Shown: one piece after another, positions 23,949 to 34,650 of the stretch
How the letters are laid out: every line of letters starts with the position of its first letter
Numbering within the stretch: position 1 is the first letter of the stretch
Made by a program: the position numbers and the translations under genes
The notes under the pieces: model-generated
Told to the model about the DNA's origin: nothing
The model's database searches: none
The model's input: the letters and a program-made list of their open reading frames with translations, nothing else
Assembly (NCBI GenBank): GCA_963555705.1
Contig: OY743174.1
Location: 24,865,608-24,929,607 of the forward strand
Direction of reading: 5' to 3'
Length of the DNA: 64,000 nucleotides
DNA from: Ligustrum vulgare
Taxonomy: Eukaryota > Streptophyta > Magnoliopsida > Lamiales > Oleaceae

Positions 23949-24496
23949 CGACTAAAACGCGTAAATCTTAAATTTTTATCTCTTTCCTTATTTTTAGGTA
24001 TTTCTTTTCTAGTATAATTAAAACTTTTAAGCCAGGTTTTGGCCCTATTTATAGGGATGTAATTTTCATTATTTAACACACAACTTTGATATTATAATTG
24101 AGATGCTATTTTGCTTTAACAACCTTATTCTTCATTGAATAAAATCCGAACTTGCGAGTTATTCTTGTTTGTTCATATCTCGGTGAGAATTATTATTGCT
24201 TGTGATCAAGAGGTCAATATATCCTTGTGATTGTATTGGTTGCTTGGTTCAATTAATTTTTAATTGGATCTATAAATCGTGGTTTCTTGGCGTTCTTGGG
24301 TCGATTTCAATATTTTGTGGGTTGCGTAGCTACAATTGCTACGTGGTTTGCATCATTTGGTATCAGAGCTTAGGCTCAAAAAATCAAGGTTATATCTTTA
24401 TTTTGGGAAAATGAACAAGTTTCATGTTGGGCTCGAGTCGAGATTCAAATCAGATCAATTAATGTCAAAGGATCAGAAAATTGGGCAGAAGCATTC

Positions 24497-24757
24497 TTAC
24501 GACCGTAACACCCTTTTTACGGCCGTAAAATCATCATAGCGAAATTGGGCAGAAAGGCCATTACGACCGTAACATGTGATCACACGGCCGTAAACTGAAG
24601 TGGAATTATTCACGGCCGTAACCAAAGTCTTGTAACTTTTATTTTTGTTCAAAAGGTCATTTACGGCCGTAAAAGAACTTGTCACAGCTGTAACATATGT
24701 TTTGAATTTTAGACCGTAAGTCACTTACATCCGTAAACTTAAAAGTTACGGCCGTAA
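24497..24757. repeat. Palindrome array TTACGGCCGTAA in the second, C-like LTR
   Basis: About nine sites are present, including TTACGACCGTAA (24497), TTACGGCCGTAA, CACGGCCGTAA and TCACAGCTGTAA. The spacers between the sites are unrelated to those of the array at 23714. Confidence 0.85.
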
Positions 24758-25262
24758 CTTAGGTGCCGTATTTTTGAATTAATTAGGCGGTTAGGGTTTT
24801 GTTTAGTTCTAGTTTATTTTGGTTATTTTAGTTATTTTAACTATTTTAGCTTAATTAGAATTCTATTCAGAGTCAGTTAGCGACTATGGTTTATTTTGCC
24901 TATTTATATGCTTTTCCATTCAATGTAAAAGAAGAAGACTTTTTGATGAATAAAATTATTGAGTGTTTTTACTCTCTCTAAAGGTGAGGATTTTTCCTTT
25001 AAACAACGAACTTATCAAGATTCAAATCTTGTGGTGTTCAACAAATCGAACTTATCAAGGATCTGGACATTCCTTGTGGCGTTCCCCCTTTGTGGTTCTT
25101 ATCTCCGCATCGTAACGGGTCTCGGGTTTAATATACCCCTGGTTCTTGCGTCGTGAGGTCGGGGTTGCATTGTTATCGTCCGTTCCAACCTGGATTCGGA
25201 ACTTTCCAAGCGTTATTCCGCGAGCTACGACGAGGACCTCCTCCCGGGTTCTCATCAGACCG

Positions 25263-26093
25263 TCCACGATCAATATGGTGATATAATTTATTATTGTTTA
25301 ATCTTCAATCAATATATAAGATTAGGGTGGAAAAATCCTTCCATACTCTATATGATATTATTTATATAACTCACAATTTTCCTTTCCAAAAATCTATAAC
25401 CCGAAAATTCATCAACAATAATCACAATTCACACAACCAATAACCAGTAAATCAACAATCCAATCCAATAATCTATGAGTATATTATACCAACAACAATA
25501 AACACAATTCACAAGTGACATATACAATCATCTGTAAATCAATTTGTAAAAGTTCAAAACAAATAAAGGGGAACATGGACTAGCAAAAAACTAAAAATTA
25601 ACACGAGAAAATGTGTTAGACATGGGTTTAATTTAGGGATTTGGGCCTCTATTGATTTTACTATTTACTTTTTTTTTTTTAAATAAAACAATCATATGTT
25701 AGGCAAACTATTTACTTATTTTTTCTAATAAAACAATCATAACAGCAAAACAGTGAAAACACACAAAACCTTATTTGCAGTAGAAATAATTGGTTTCGAA
25801 GCCTAAAAGATTGAATGAAAAAACTGCAAGTCATCCATTTCTATATTCCAATCATAGATTCATCAAATTTCAAGCTATAAATAGAGACTCCACATAAATT
25901 AGACAAAATAGAGATTTAACAAAGATGAGCTAAAATACCTAATGTCTCGTCACTAGCATAGGCAACACGGTGGACGGAAGGTGGTAGGCGGCAATGGGAT
26001 GTTCCATGTTCAGCAGCTACTGCTTTAGTATTTCGAATTCTAGATGTGAGTGGTCAGTTTAATACTGTTCTCGGATTCCATCTAGGGAAAATT
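25263..26093. other. Intergenic, no gene recognised
   Basis: AT-rich DNA with short ACAATAAT-type repeats (25400-25500). It is probably part of the interior of the hAT-type shell. Confidence 0.35.
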
Positions 26094-28504
26094 AGACAAA
26101 ATCATACATTTAGATTTGAAATTTTTAAAATCAGATATTTATAAATTATTTTGCTAAATCAGATATTTTTCTATCATAAATCCTTGTTGCATCAACATCA
26201 GTGTCAAAAGTCCCCAGCCAAACCCAACATCCTTTCTTGATCAGGTCTTGATTCTCCGCAGCGTACCTCCGGCCTTGGCCTCTGCCTGACTCCTCTGTAA
26301 CTCCTTTCCAATCTTCTTGAACCCGGAACGTGAACCAATATTCTTTCTTCTGGCTTGGATTTAACTCGTTTAGTCGGAGTATCCGGTGAGTAAATATCGT
26401 TAATCTCCAGCTTCAATTCAGTTTCAAAAGCATCCAACTGCTCGAAATTGAAATTGTGTGAACCAATACGCTTTCTTCCGACTCTGATTTAATTCGTTTT
26501 GTCGGAGTATAGGTGAGCAAATATAGTTAATCTCCGACTTCAATTCAGTTTCAAAAACATTCGGTGGCTCGAAATTGAAATAGCGTGAACCGATACACTT
26601 TCTTCCGGATCGGATTTAACTCGTTTCTTTGGAGTATCGGTGAGCAAATATCGTTAATCTCCTGCTTCAATTCAGTTTCGAAAACATCCGACGGCTCGAA
26701 ATTGAAATAGGCTGGAAGTGGGTGAAATGAAATGCTTTGTGTGCTACAGAGGAGAATAGGAGCTCGACAAGGATGAAGGGGAGTCTATATTCATTGGACT
26801 GAAAATGAATTTACACTCATAAGCAAGGTGGTGGTGGTGGTAGTGGTGTTGGTTTTTAGGTGGTGATCAGTGGTGGTAGTGGTAATTAGTTACAATTGTA
26901 ATTGATTAAAAAATTGAAATAAAGTTATAATTGTATTTTTTACGATGGTCTGACGACGACGATTATGGCGATGGCTGATTACAATTAGGTGGTGGTTGGT
27001 GATGATCGGTGGTGGAGCTGGTAATTAATTACAATTGTAATTAAAATTACAATCGTAACTAATTACAAATTGAAATAAAGTTACAATTGTAATTTATTAC
27101 AAAATTGAAATAAAATTACAATTATATTTTCTACGGCGATCCAACGATGATAGTTGTGGCAGTGACTAATTACAAATTAGGTGGTGATCGATAGTGGTGG
27201 TAGTGACAATTAATTAAGAATTACACTAATAATTTACTTAATTTATAAGTTATAATTGTAATTAATTAAGAAATTGAAATAAAGTTACAATTGTAATTAA
27301 TTACAAAAACCTGATTCTAATTACAAAAAAAAAAAACTCGATTCTGATAATTATTTTAATATTTGTGTAATTAGTTACAAATCACTTGATTACAAAAACT
27401 TTCAAATATAAATGTTTGTAATTATGAACTTAACCCAAGTAGTTATCCACTGAACGGTGCCACAAGGAAACAAAATAAGCATTTTTGCTCAATTTGGGAT
27501 GATTTATGGTTAAATCTAAAGGAAGTAACTAAACTAATTACAATTACAATTAAAATTACAATGGTAACTAATTACAAATTAAAATAAAGTTATAATTGTA
27601 TTTTCGACGGTGGTTGTGACGGTGACTGATTACAAATTAGGTGGTGATTGGTGGTGGTAATGTTAATTAATTGCAATTGTAGTTAAATTTGCAATTGTAA
27701 CAATTAAAAATTGAAATAAAGTTACAATTGTATTTCCAACGGTGGTTGTGACGGTGAGTGATTACAAATTAGGTGATGATCGGGGGTGGTGATGTTAATT
27801 AATTGCAATTGTAGTTAAATTTACAATTGTAACTAATTACAAATTGAAATAAAGTTACAATTGTAATTAATTAAAAAACTGAAATAAGTTACTACTGTAT
27901 TTCCGACGTTGTGGCAGTGACCGATTACAAATTAGGTGGTGATCGGTGGTCGTAATTAATTATTACAATTTTAATTAAAATTATAATTACAATTGTAACT
28001 AATTACAAATTGAAATAAAGTTACAATTGTAATTAATTACAAAACTGAAATAAGTTACTATTGTATTTTTCGACGTTATGGCGGTGACTGGTTACAAATT
28101 GGGTGGTGGTGGTAATTAATTACAATTTTATTTAAAATTACAATTGTAACTAATTATAAATTGAAATAAAGTTACAATTGTAATTAATTACAAAACTAAT
28201 ATAAGTTACTATTGTATTTTCGACGGTAGTCCGACGACCGGGGTTGTAGTGGCTGTTGATTACAGATTATACTAATATAATTAATTACGAATTAGACTAA
28301 TGTTTAACTAATTCATAAGTTACAACTGTAATTAATTACAAAATTGAAATAAAGTTACAATTGTAATTAATTACAAAACCTTATTTCTGATTTTAAAAGA
28401 ATACCTGATTTTGAAAATTATTTTGATACTTTTGTAATTAGTTACAAATTACCTGATTTTAAAAATTTTCATACTTAAATGTGTGTAATTGTGTACTTAA
28501 CCCT
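26094..28504. mobile_element. Family R elements (two copies, one truncated) with minisatellite interior
   Basis: The left end AGGGAAAATTAGACAAAATC with a TTTTTAAAATCAGATA block is inverted at the right as AGGGTTAAGTACACAATTAC with TTTTTAAAATCAGGTA. A further right end near 27436 (GAACTTAACCC) suggests one complete copy (26094-27436) beside a partial one (27530-28504). The interior is a degenerate tandem array: GGTGGTGATCGGTGGTGG, AATTAATTACAATTGTAA, AAATTGAAATAAAGTTAC and a TTTTCGACGGTGG block repeat at roughly 130-200 bp intervals. The same units occur at 19800-20400. Confidence 0.6.
26206..26712 (-). pseudogene. AP2/ERF transcription factor fragment with triplicated upstream part
   Basis: The minus strand reads ERSYRGVRQRP and then, after one extra base, GRYAAENQDLIKKGCWVWLG plus TF. 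This is the first two-thirds of an AP2/ERF DNA-binding domain (YRGVRQRPWG...RYAAE...VWLGTF). The part before it (FETELKLEINDIYSPDTPTK, then RVKSKPEE) is repeated in tandem: 26441-26567 and 26568-26694 are 127-bp units, and a third, partial unit joins the domain. The second half of the domain is absent. The extra base and truncation make it nonfunctional. It lies inside a family R element and so was probably captured. Confidence 0.6.
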
Positions 28505-28754
28505 TCTATCTATTTGGTAAAGAATTGGGTAGGACTGTTTGTATAAGAATTGGGTCAATTAATTTGGGTTACTTTTAAGAGGGCCCGACTAAGTAAATAA
28601 AAAAGTATAGCCCAAGCCCAATCGTCATCTTCTTCTATAGGCTACAACATTCACATTTTAGCAACCTTTTGTGTAAGCAACTTGTCGAAGTTTATCAATT
28701 TCTTGACTCCGACAAAGCCAGTTAGCGCAGCCAGGATCCGCCAGTAGGTGTGGA

Positions 28755-28860
28755 CACATAACTTTTTCATATTTTCAACAATTTTTCAACTACACATTTT
28801 CTCATAAATTCAAAATTCATCAAAAACCTCAACACCAAACAACATCTAAGCTTTGTTAGA
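28755..28860 (-). repeat. Dispersed MITE-like repeat, family M copy
   Basis: Inverse-orientation core (CAACAATTTTTCAACTACAC, ATTTTCTCATAAATTC), ending near AACACCAAACAACATCTAAG. Confidence 0.45.
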
Positions 28861-28891
28861 ATCATTTTGCAAAGTCAAAGCTACAAGTGCA

Positions 28892-29972
28892 TTGCATCAT
28901 AGACTTCGCCCTAATGGGGCAAGAGCCCGCAAACTCATTTTTTGCCCAAAACAAGAAGTAGACTCGATAGGTTAGACCTGAGAGGTAATTATATTCGCAC
29001 AAAATATGTCTTGAGCCCAAAGTTAGGGCACGAATTTGAGGCTATAAAAAGGGAATTCATGATAGAAAAAGTGTGGAAAAAATTGTTGAAAGAGGAGCGG
29101 CTTGCTTGGAGCTTGGAAGAGAAATTAAGTGACTCGAGAAGGTGAATCAAGAGAGAAAGATTCCGGAATTCTTCATGGCTTTAAGCGGCTAAGTTCTCTA
29201 CCTAGTTCAAAAGGGGACGTTGTATTTTAATTACTTTGTTCATCAATTTTCCAAACTAGTAATGTAGTTCTAAATTCTTTACTTTGATTGTTGGATTTTT
29301 ATGCATTTTTAATTCAATCAATGCAATTCTTTATTTGATTAAGGCCTTATAAAATTAACTTGTTGTATTGAGATTTGCTATTTTGAATGATTGGATTCGT
29401 AATCTTCTTTTTGTTCAAATCATAGTAGCAAGTGGGAATTTAGTATTCCCATAGAAAATTTCAACTTAGGTTAATTGTCACGAGCTTGTGTGATTGATAA
29501 TCTAATTCACCCTAATTCTTCTCAACCATTATATAGTTGTTGTCTTAAATCTAAAGAGCTTGTTTTAGGTTATTCAATGGCTAATGTTTGATTAGAGAGT
29601 TTATTCTAATTAAATGTAATTAAGGGAGAATAGGAATAGTTAGAGCTTATTAACTATTTAGGGTGATAAATTAATGAAGAAATTGAACTCGCGTTACTTG
29701 GAAAGTGACACATTGTGATAGAATACAACTGAACATGAGAATTAGGATTTGTCAATAATTGATTTATATCCTATCCGATTTGTGTTTTTATTTTATTTTC
29801 AAGTCATTTATAATATTTGAACTCAAAACACCCCCATCTATTCTGATTAACACAGCACTAAATTAGTTCCCGTTTCTTGTGGGATCGACTCTTACTTTAG
29901 CTATTACAATTAAATTTGATGATTTGCAAGTAAGATATTTAATTAAATTTTGGTGCGTAATGACGCGCATCA
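28892..29972 (-). mobile_element. Solo-LTR-like insertion, family X, TSD GTGCA
   Basis: On the minus strand it starts TGATGCGCGTCATTACGCAC (29972) and carries GTCGATCCCACAAGAAACGG about 80 bp in, as does the copy at 60472. GTGCA flanks both sides (28887-28891 and 29973-29977). It shares AAGAGCTTGTTTTAGG-type blocks with 60840-60910. There is no primer site or polyprotein. A 67-codon plus-strand frame at 28942-29145 (PKTRSRLDRLDLRGNYIRTK...) is of unknown meaning. Confidence 0.6.
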
Positions 29973-29993
29973 GTGCAACTAATAAACTAAGCC

Positions 29994-30178
29994 CCTATTC
30001 GGCGGCTTGTGTATAAAAAAAAATGATTTTTTTGTTATTTTTTAGGTAGATGAATAGTTAAAATGTGAAGAAAGAAAATGTGTAGGGTTAAAGATTGATT
30101 TTGAGAATTGTGTAGTTTAAAAATTGGTTTAAAAACCAAAAAAATCGACAAAAACAAAACTTACCGAACAGAGGCTAA
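29994..30178 (+). repeat. MITE-like repeat, family M, with CCTATTCGG/CCGAACAGAGG ends
   Basis: The left end AAGCCCCTATTCGG is inverted at the right as TTAGCCTCTGTTCGG. The interior has the family core (AAATGTGTAGGGTTAAAGAT, TTGAGAATTGTG, AAAAATTGG). This is one of the better delimited copies. Confidence 0.6.
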
Positions 30179-31260
30179 GTGTTTTGGTGTTGCAGGTTTT
30201 TTGGAACCAAAGTGGAGGTTCATTGGTTATTTTAGTCCCAATTAAATCTCGGGGGTGATGATGAAATATCGTGTCAAGAAATAAGTTTCGCAGGTTTTTG
30301 GCCCATGATCGAAGAAATATTACTGCCCAACAACCACAACAAGTGTAACCCACGAGATTGATAGTTTAGAGACTTTAGCATCCATATCTTGAGGTTTTAA
30401 TTGGGTCGTATGCCCTGTTGCTTGGTGGATGGATCCGATTGGCGGCTTGATAATGAGATCCTAACCTAATCGCCTAATTAAAACCTAAACCTACCTATAT
30501 CTATTCTAATCTCTCCTCACTCTCGGTTAAGACAAGAACTCACTCTCCAAGCTTCTCTCTCGTGAATTGCTGCTGTCCCTTTTCTCTTTGTGAGAACCAC
30601 CCGACCCTGCCTTCTTCGTGAACCCACTGCCCATGACTCCATGTCCCTCTCGGTGCTGCCTTTCCTTCGTGGTTTGGCCTCCTATTTGCACCCCTGCTTG
30701 TGGTTCATATCGTGCCTCTGTTTGGTGCTCTCGACTGACTATGATTTCAGTTATTTCTTGGTGAAATAAGTAGGTTTTGGGTTGCCACTTGCCTCTGAGT
30801 GTCTTCTTACCTTCATAGTGTGATGTTGCATATTGTGGTTGTTGGGACAGATTTCTGAGCCCTCAAATTGATCCACATGGTTTGAAGTATTGAAAATTGA
30901 AGGGAGTTTTACTTGCTTCTTTTAATTGCTTATTAATATTAATTGATTCAATATTATACTTCGCCAATCTATTGTGTTTCTTCCACTATTTATTGTATTT
31001 AACTCGTTTTACTTTGTGTTTTGCAAGGTTAGATTCCCACACTGCAAATTGAGACAAGTTCATCCTAAACATAATTCCGTTGAAAACTTTTTTCTCCAAG
31101 AAAAGAAAAGATACATCTTACCACCACAAGATTTGAAAAGTAGTTTTGAGTATTAATATTTTTCAACATTACACCATCTTAACGGATATAACTGATGAAC
31201 CGAGCTTGTCGCAGCAAGCCTGGTATAGTATTGGCATGACGTGTTTTTCGACCCAACAAA
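30179..31260. other. Intergenic, possible leader-like sequence, no gene recognised
   Basis: 30480-30870 is less AT-rich and pyrimidine-rich (CTCTCCTCACTCTC and similar), like the 5' leader of a plant gene, but no coding frame follows it before 31520. Short frames here look random. Confidence 0.3.
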
Positions 31261-31267
31261 CTCTTTT

Positions 31268-31510
31268 GAGGCTAAGAACTTGCCTTTGGTGTATGAAATT
31301 TTTTAAAATTTTTGGTAAAAAAATTTGTGTTTCGGGGAGAATATGTGGTGTGGTTGAAGAGTGATTGAAAAATGTGAAAAATGGTGAATTCCATAAAAAT
31401 GTTTCGTTCAAAATGAATTTGAAAAAATGCCGTGGACCAAGAAGGTCTAAATCTACCGAATCCATAATCGAAAGGACGAGTTTTCATCATCCCACAACAA
31501 ACCTGGCATT
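31268..31510 (+). repeat. Diverged family M repeat downstream of the bHLH gene
   Basis: Contains GAGGCTAAGAACTTGCC, then GGGGAGAATATGTGG and GGTTGAAGAGTGATTGA in the family order. It lies 140-380 bp beyond the bHLH stop codon. Confidence 0.4.
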
Positions 31511-31651
31511 ATTGAATTAATTTAAATAACACAGTAAAGATTACACCAGTCTTCCCCATATAAGGCTTGAGGAAACGAAGTTCGTCTCCTTTTTGAAAGA
31601 TTATGTGATGTCTGTGCACGTGTCTGGCAGCATATACAAGTATTGTATGCG

Positions 31652-33100
31652 TCACGGTGGTATAGAACACGTGCACTTCGCCTTTTTGTCCGTGAGAGTC
31701 TAAACAAGAAAGGAGAATATGAAATGAGCAAAGGTGAAGTTGGTGAAAGATTTCGTGTGAATGTAAAGGGATTCATCAGTTCAATTACCTCCACTTGTTT
31801 CTGAAGGTCTTTAATGTAATCAACGGCCAAGTTTAACATATCAGCTATGCTCGTTTGCTGCAAGATATAACATAGAAATATCTAAGCAATTGTTTGGTAA
31901 ACAAAATAAACTAATTTATACAGAGCAAGGAGCACCATAAACAATGCACACCCGTCAAGTGGGCAATATATAATTTCTACTAGTTTATAAGCCTTTGTTC
32001 GGCAACTGATTTATTTTCCTAGCCGCCATTTATTTCATTTTTTCGAGATAAGATTTGGGGTTAAAAGTTGAATAAAGAAAATGTGTGGTTTAGGAAATTG
32101 GGATAAATTATAAACTGTAATCATTAGGCAAAAAAATGAGTTACCTAAACTACACAATTTTCCAAACCACTTTCTAACTATACACATTTTCTCAATCCAA
32201 TTTTCGACCATTATTTTTTACCTCAACATCATAAATAAACCAATTTATAAATGTGTTACCAATTCCAGTAAGGTAAAGGAGCACTATATAATTGAGGGTA
32301 CAAAATCTACCTTGTCCATGTTGGGAAATAGTTCTTGCAACTTCTTCATTCTTTCACTAATCCGTGTGCGTCTCATCTACAAATTAGACAACGAAATGTT
32401 AAATAACGTTCCAAGGACAAACTATGGTGAACTTAAACATGAGAAAGAAAAAGTTACCCTTTCAGCAATGCTTCGCGGATGAGTTGCGCAACCTCTTTTG
32501 GCCCGAACTTGAAGAGGAACGGTGTCTGGTTGAAATTGTAGATACTTTTCTACCGCGGCCATTTCAGCCGATGTTTTTGGCAAGCTCAAATGGTGTGTTA
32601 AACCTTGATTATTGTTTCTAGTCTCCACGCCCTGAATCGAAAAATGTTATTAGCAATGGATCATGTAGTGTAAGAAAACAAAACAAAACAAAACAAAACG
32701 AAAATCGAGGAGCGAAAGGAGTAGTAGACTACCGGATTTTCGGATCCACCAAAATTAGAAAACAACTTTGAGTCGCCATCTCGGTTCCTTTTTAATCTGT
32801 TGAAGGAAGAATCGTTCCACGCGTCGTTTGGAAAGGCGGCATCATATTCTTTGTCATTAGCACTATTACCGTTTCTCCATTGTCCGTTCTCGAGGTTAGT
32901 CAAGCTTATGCCTTCGTTTCCATTTTCAGGTATGCTGGGCATGAACCTTGATCTAGGTGCACCGGATGAGAAGTTCACGTAATTGTTCAAACCATTTGCT
33001 GATGAATTGGCTTCTGCACTTGTCCCGTTACTAACTCTGTAATTTCCTGCTTCTCCCGTTACACCATAACCTGGGACTAACAACAAGTTTTAATACCAAG

Positions 33101-33134
<34 letters not shown>

Positions 33135-34131
33135 CTTTCAACTTTTAACCAATCAAAATACTAACAAAGAACTGCTTTAACCATCTATTCTCATTTCTAA
33201 CTTGAGTTTTATGGTAAAGAATCCATTATTTAGTCCAACAATTAAAAAAAAAAAAAAGAAAAAAGAAAAACCAGTTCAGGAACAGATGAAAGAGAAACCA
33301 TTTTCTGCAGAAAATTTCCTTCACCCTAATAAGATTATCCCTATGATATAAAGAATTATTTATGGATGATCAATTAATCTAAAACAATATTTTATTCACT
33401 TTCCTCAACTCTTCCTAGATCCAAAAATAGGGTAAAAGTCAACCATGAAGAAACATGGATCTATGCAAATTTTCAAGCTCAAATTTCCAACCCAAAGTAA
33501 CTAATTTAAACAAGTAATTCCAGGTTGAATTAATCCAGCAAATTTGCGTAGAAAACAAGCAAAAAACGTTCATACCAGAGAAAAATCCAGCAGGAGAACT
33601 GCTTTGTCTAACAAGATTTGAGCAATTCCCATTTCCATTATTCATCCTCACTCCAACTTGATTCTCCATTCCAACAGAATAAGATCCCACAACAGAACCC
33701 CCACTTTCATACACCACTTGTGAAGCAGATCCATCGCAGAATCCATTTTGCCGAGTAGCGGCCTCGTTTTCGACACCTATTTCTTGCTTCATGGCTCCCA
33801 TGGAAGAATACTGCAGTTGATTCTTCTGATTCAGATCATCGTCCCGAGTCTCATTCATCAGGGCAGAAAACATATTCTCGGGTTCGTTACCGGATTCCAA
33901 AAGGGTTGTGAAGAACGAGCTTGGGGCTGACCGGTATCGCGCCAATCCACAGCTCTGCTGCGACGGCGCTGCTGTAGACGCCGCCGGCTGATTCTGGAAA
34001 AAATCTGAATCCATCATTTCTCTACTCTTCAAGAAATCTTCCTCAGAAACATGCTTGACGCTGTTATTATTTGGAAACAGAAAACAACTGCTTCTACTCA
34101 TATCTCTTGAAATAGTTTCTGGGCTAAACAT
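31652..34131 (-). CDS. bHLH transcription factor, bHLH122/128/130 (FBH/AKS-like) clade
   Basis: Six exons join to 1251 bp (416 residues): 34131-33576, 33070-32733, 32631-32458, 32376-32311, 31857-31789 and 31699-31652. All introns are GT-AG and the frame is unbroken. The C-terminal domain reads RAKRGCATHPRSIAER, MRRTRISERMKKLQELFPNM, DKQTSIADMLNLAVDYIKDL and QKQVETLTD, the basic region and helix-loop-helix. The protein ends CTCSIPP. Basic-region E and RR are present and the usual H is replaced, as in this clade, whose members bind E-boxes. In Arabidopsis, relatives promote CONSTANS (FBH) or guard-cell K+ channel genes (AKS). N-terminal RYRSAPSSFF and VRQSSSPAGFF are conserved serine motifs, possible SnRK2/14-3-3 sites. 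A methionine stands where relatives usually have V (AER-V-RRTR). The loop reads LFPNMDK. It is likely nuclear and functional. Confidence 0.9.
31986..32255. repeat. Two family M repeats in opposite orientation inside bHLH intron 4
   Basis: 31986-32135 carries the plus-strand core (GAAAATGTGTGGTTTAGGAA, TATAAACTGTAATCATT). 32140-32255 carries the inverse (TACACAATTTTCCAAACC, AACTATACACATTTTCTC). Together they form an imperfect inverted pair in the intron between exons 4 and 5. Confidence 0.5.
33103..33130. repeat. Poly-A tract in bHLH intron 1
   Basis: About 28 consecutive A on the plus strand (poly-T on the coding strand), 33 bp upstream of the exon 2 acceptor, where it lengthens the polypyrimidine tract. 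Confidence 0.9.
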
Positions 34132-34450
34132 AGCGACAAATTAAAACCCAAAAATCAGTACAATTTCATACAAGAAGCTATAGTGAAAAAGCTACAAAAA
34201 AAAAAGATAAGATCTTGGGTTTCTTCAAAAAGAAAGAAAACACTGAAAACAAGGGGGTATTTTTGAAGAAAATGTGTTGAAACTGAGAATTAACAGAGGT
34301 TTTGCTATTTCTGTGAATAGATTGAAAAGTTTATTTATTGAGTGAGTTTCCATTTTCCTAAAAAAAAAAAAAAAAAGTACTCGGTTTTATCCATTTTTAC
34401 TCATACCGACTGATGCGTCAGCAGAACCCCATACCCCATTTACACCCATG
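34132..34450 (-). promoter_or_regulatory. Upstream region of the bHLH gene
   Basis: The 5' flank is AT-rich with homopolymer tracts (34195-34206, 34361-34376) and no further open frame. I see no unambiguous TATA box. The promoter is placed here from position only. Confidence 0.3.
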
Positions 34451-34484
34451 CTTGAAAAGTCGGTAACAATTTATAAATTAATTA

Positions 34485-34650
34485 ATTAATTAATTATTAT
34501 TATTATTATTATTATTATAATTTTTAAATGATTATTATGATAAATTATGTGTTTAAAAAGTAGAGAAAAAAATGTTTGTGGTTAAAAAATAATTTAACAA
34601 ATTATGTTGTTATAAATTAATTAATTTATAAATTGTGATGATTACGGTAA
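34485..34650 (+). repeat. Microsatellite and family M repeat copy
   Basis: TTAA and (ATT)n repeats at 34480-34518 are followed by a family M core (AATTATGTGTTTAAAAAGTA, TGTTTGTGGTTAAAAAATAA, ATTTATAAATTGTGATGATT). Confidence 0.6.

Larger units (their letters stand above)
23517..25257 (+). mobile_element. Chimeric LTR retroelement with two unlike LTRs and TSD GACCG
   Basis: The 5' LTR (23517-24355) is family A. It starts TGATGTGATCC, has a palindrome array at 23714-23948, and ends GTTTGCATCA. A primer site TGGTATCAGAGC follows at 24358, then about 40 bp of leader. The sequence then jumps at about 24407 into an LTR with its own CAAGTTTCATGTTGG (24416-24430), a palindrome array (24497-24757), and a C-like 3' half that shares CATTCCTTGTGGCGTT and TTATTCCGCG and ends TTCTCATCA at 25257. 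GACCG stands directly before (23512-23516) and directly after (25258-25262). There is no gag or pol. Confidence 0.8.
23453..28746. mobile_element. Probable large hAT-type shell with nested insertions
   Basis: The left end CAGTGGAGGATCCAAGAAT (23453) resembles the hAT end at 12268. An inverted TACTGGCGGATCCTGGC ends at 28746 (10 of 13 end bases match). The flanking octamers are GGTGTGGG (23445-23452) and GGTGTGGA (28747-28754), seven of eight identical. Inside lie the chimeric LTR element and the family R repeats. No transposase is visible. Ends this far apart could pair by chance, so this is tentative. Confidence 0.4.

Noticed and set aside
23714..24757. CRISPR array, suggested by short palindromic repeats with variable spacers
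   Set aside because: The repeats are only 12 bases and degenerate, spacing is irregular, the genome is that of a plant, and the arrays lie inside LTRs next to primer sites.
30129..30353. 74-residue minus-strand frame as a gene
   Set aside because: It overlaps the family M repeat end and has no family resemblance or neighbouring exons.
32422..33086. Separate small genes within the bHLH locus
   Set aside because: They are exons 2 and 3 of the bHLH gene read past their splice sites.
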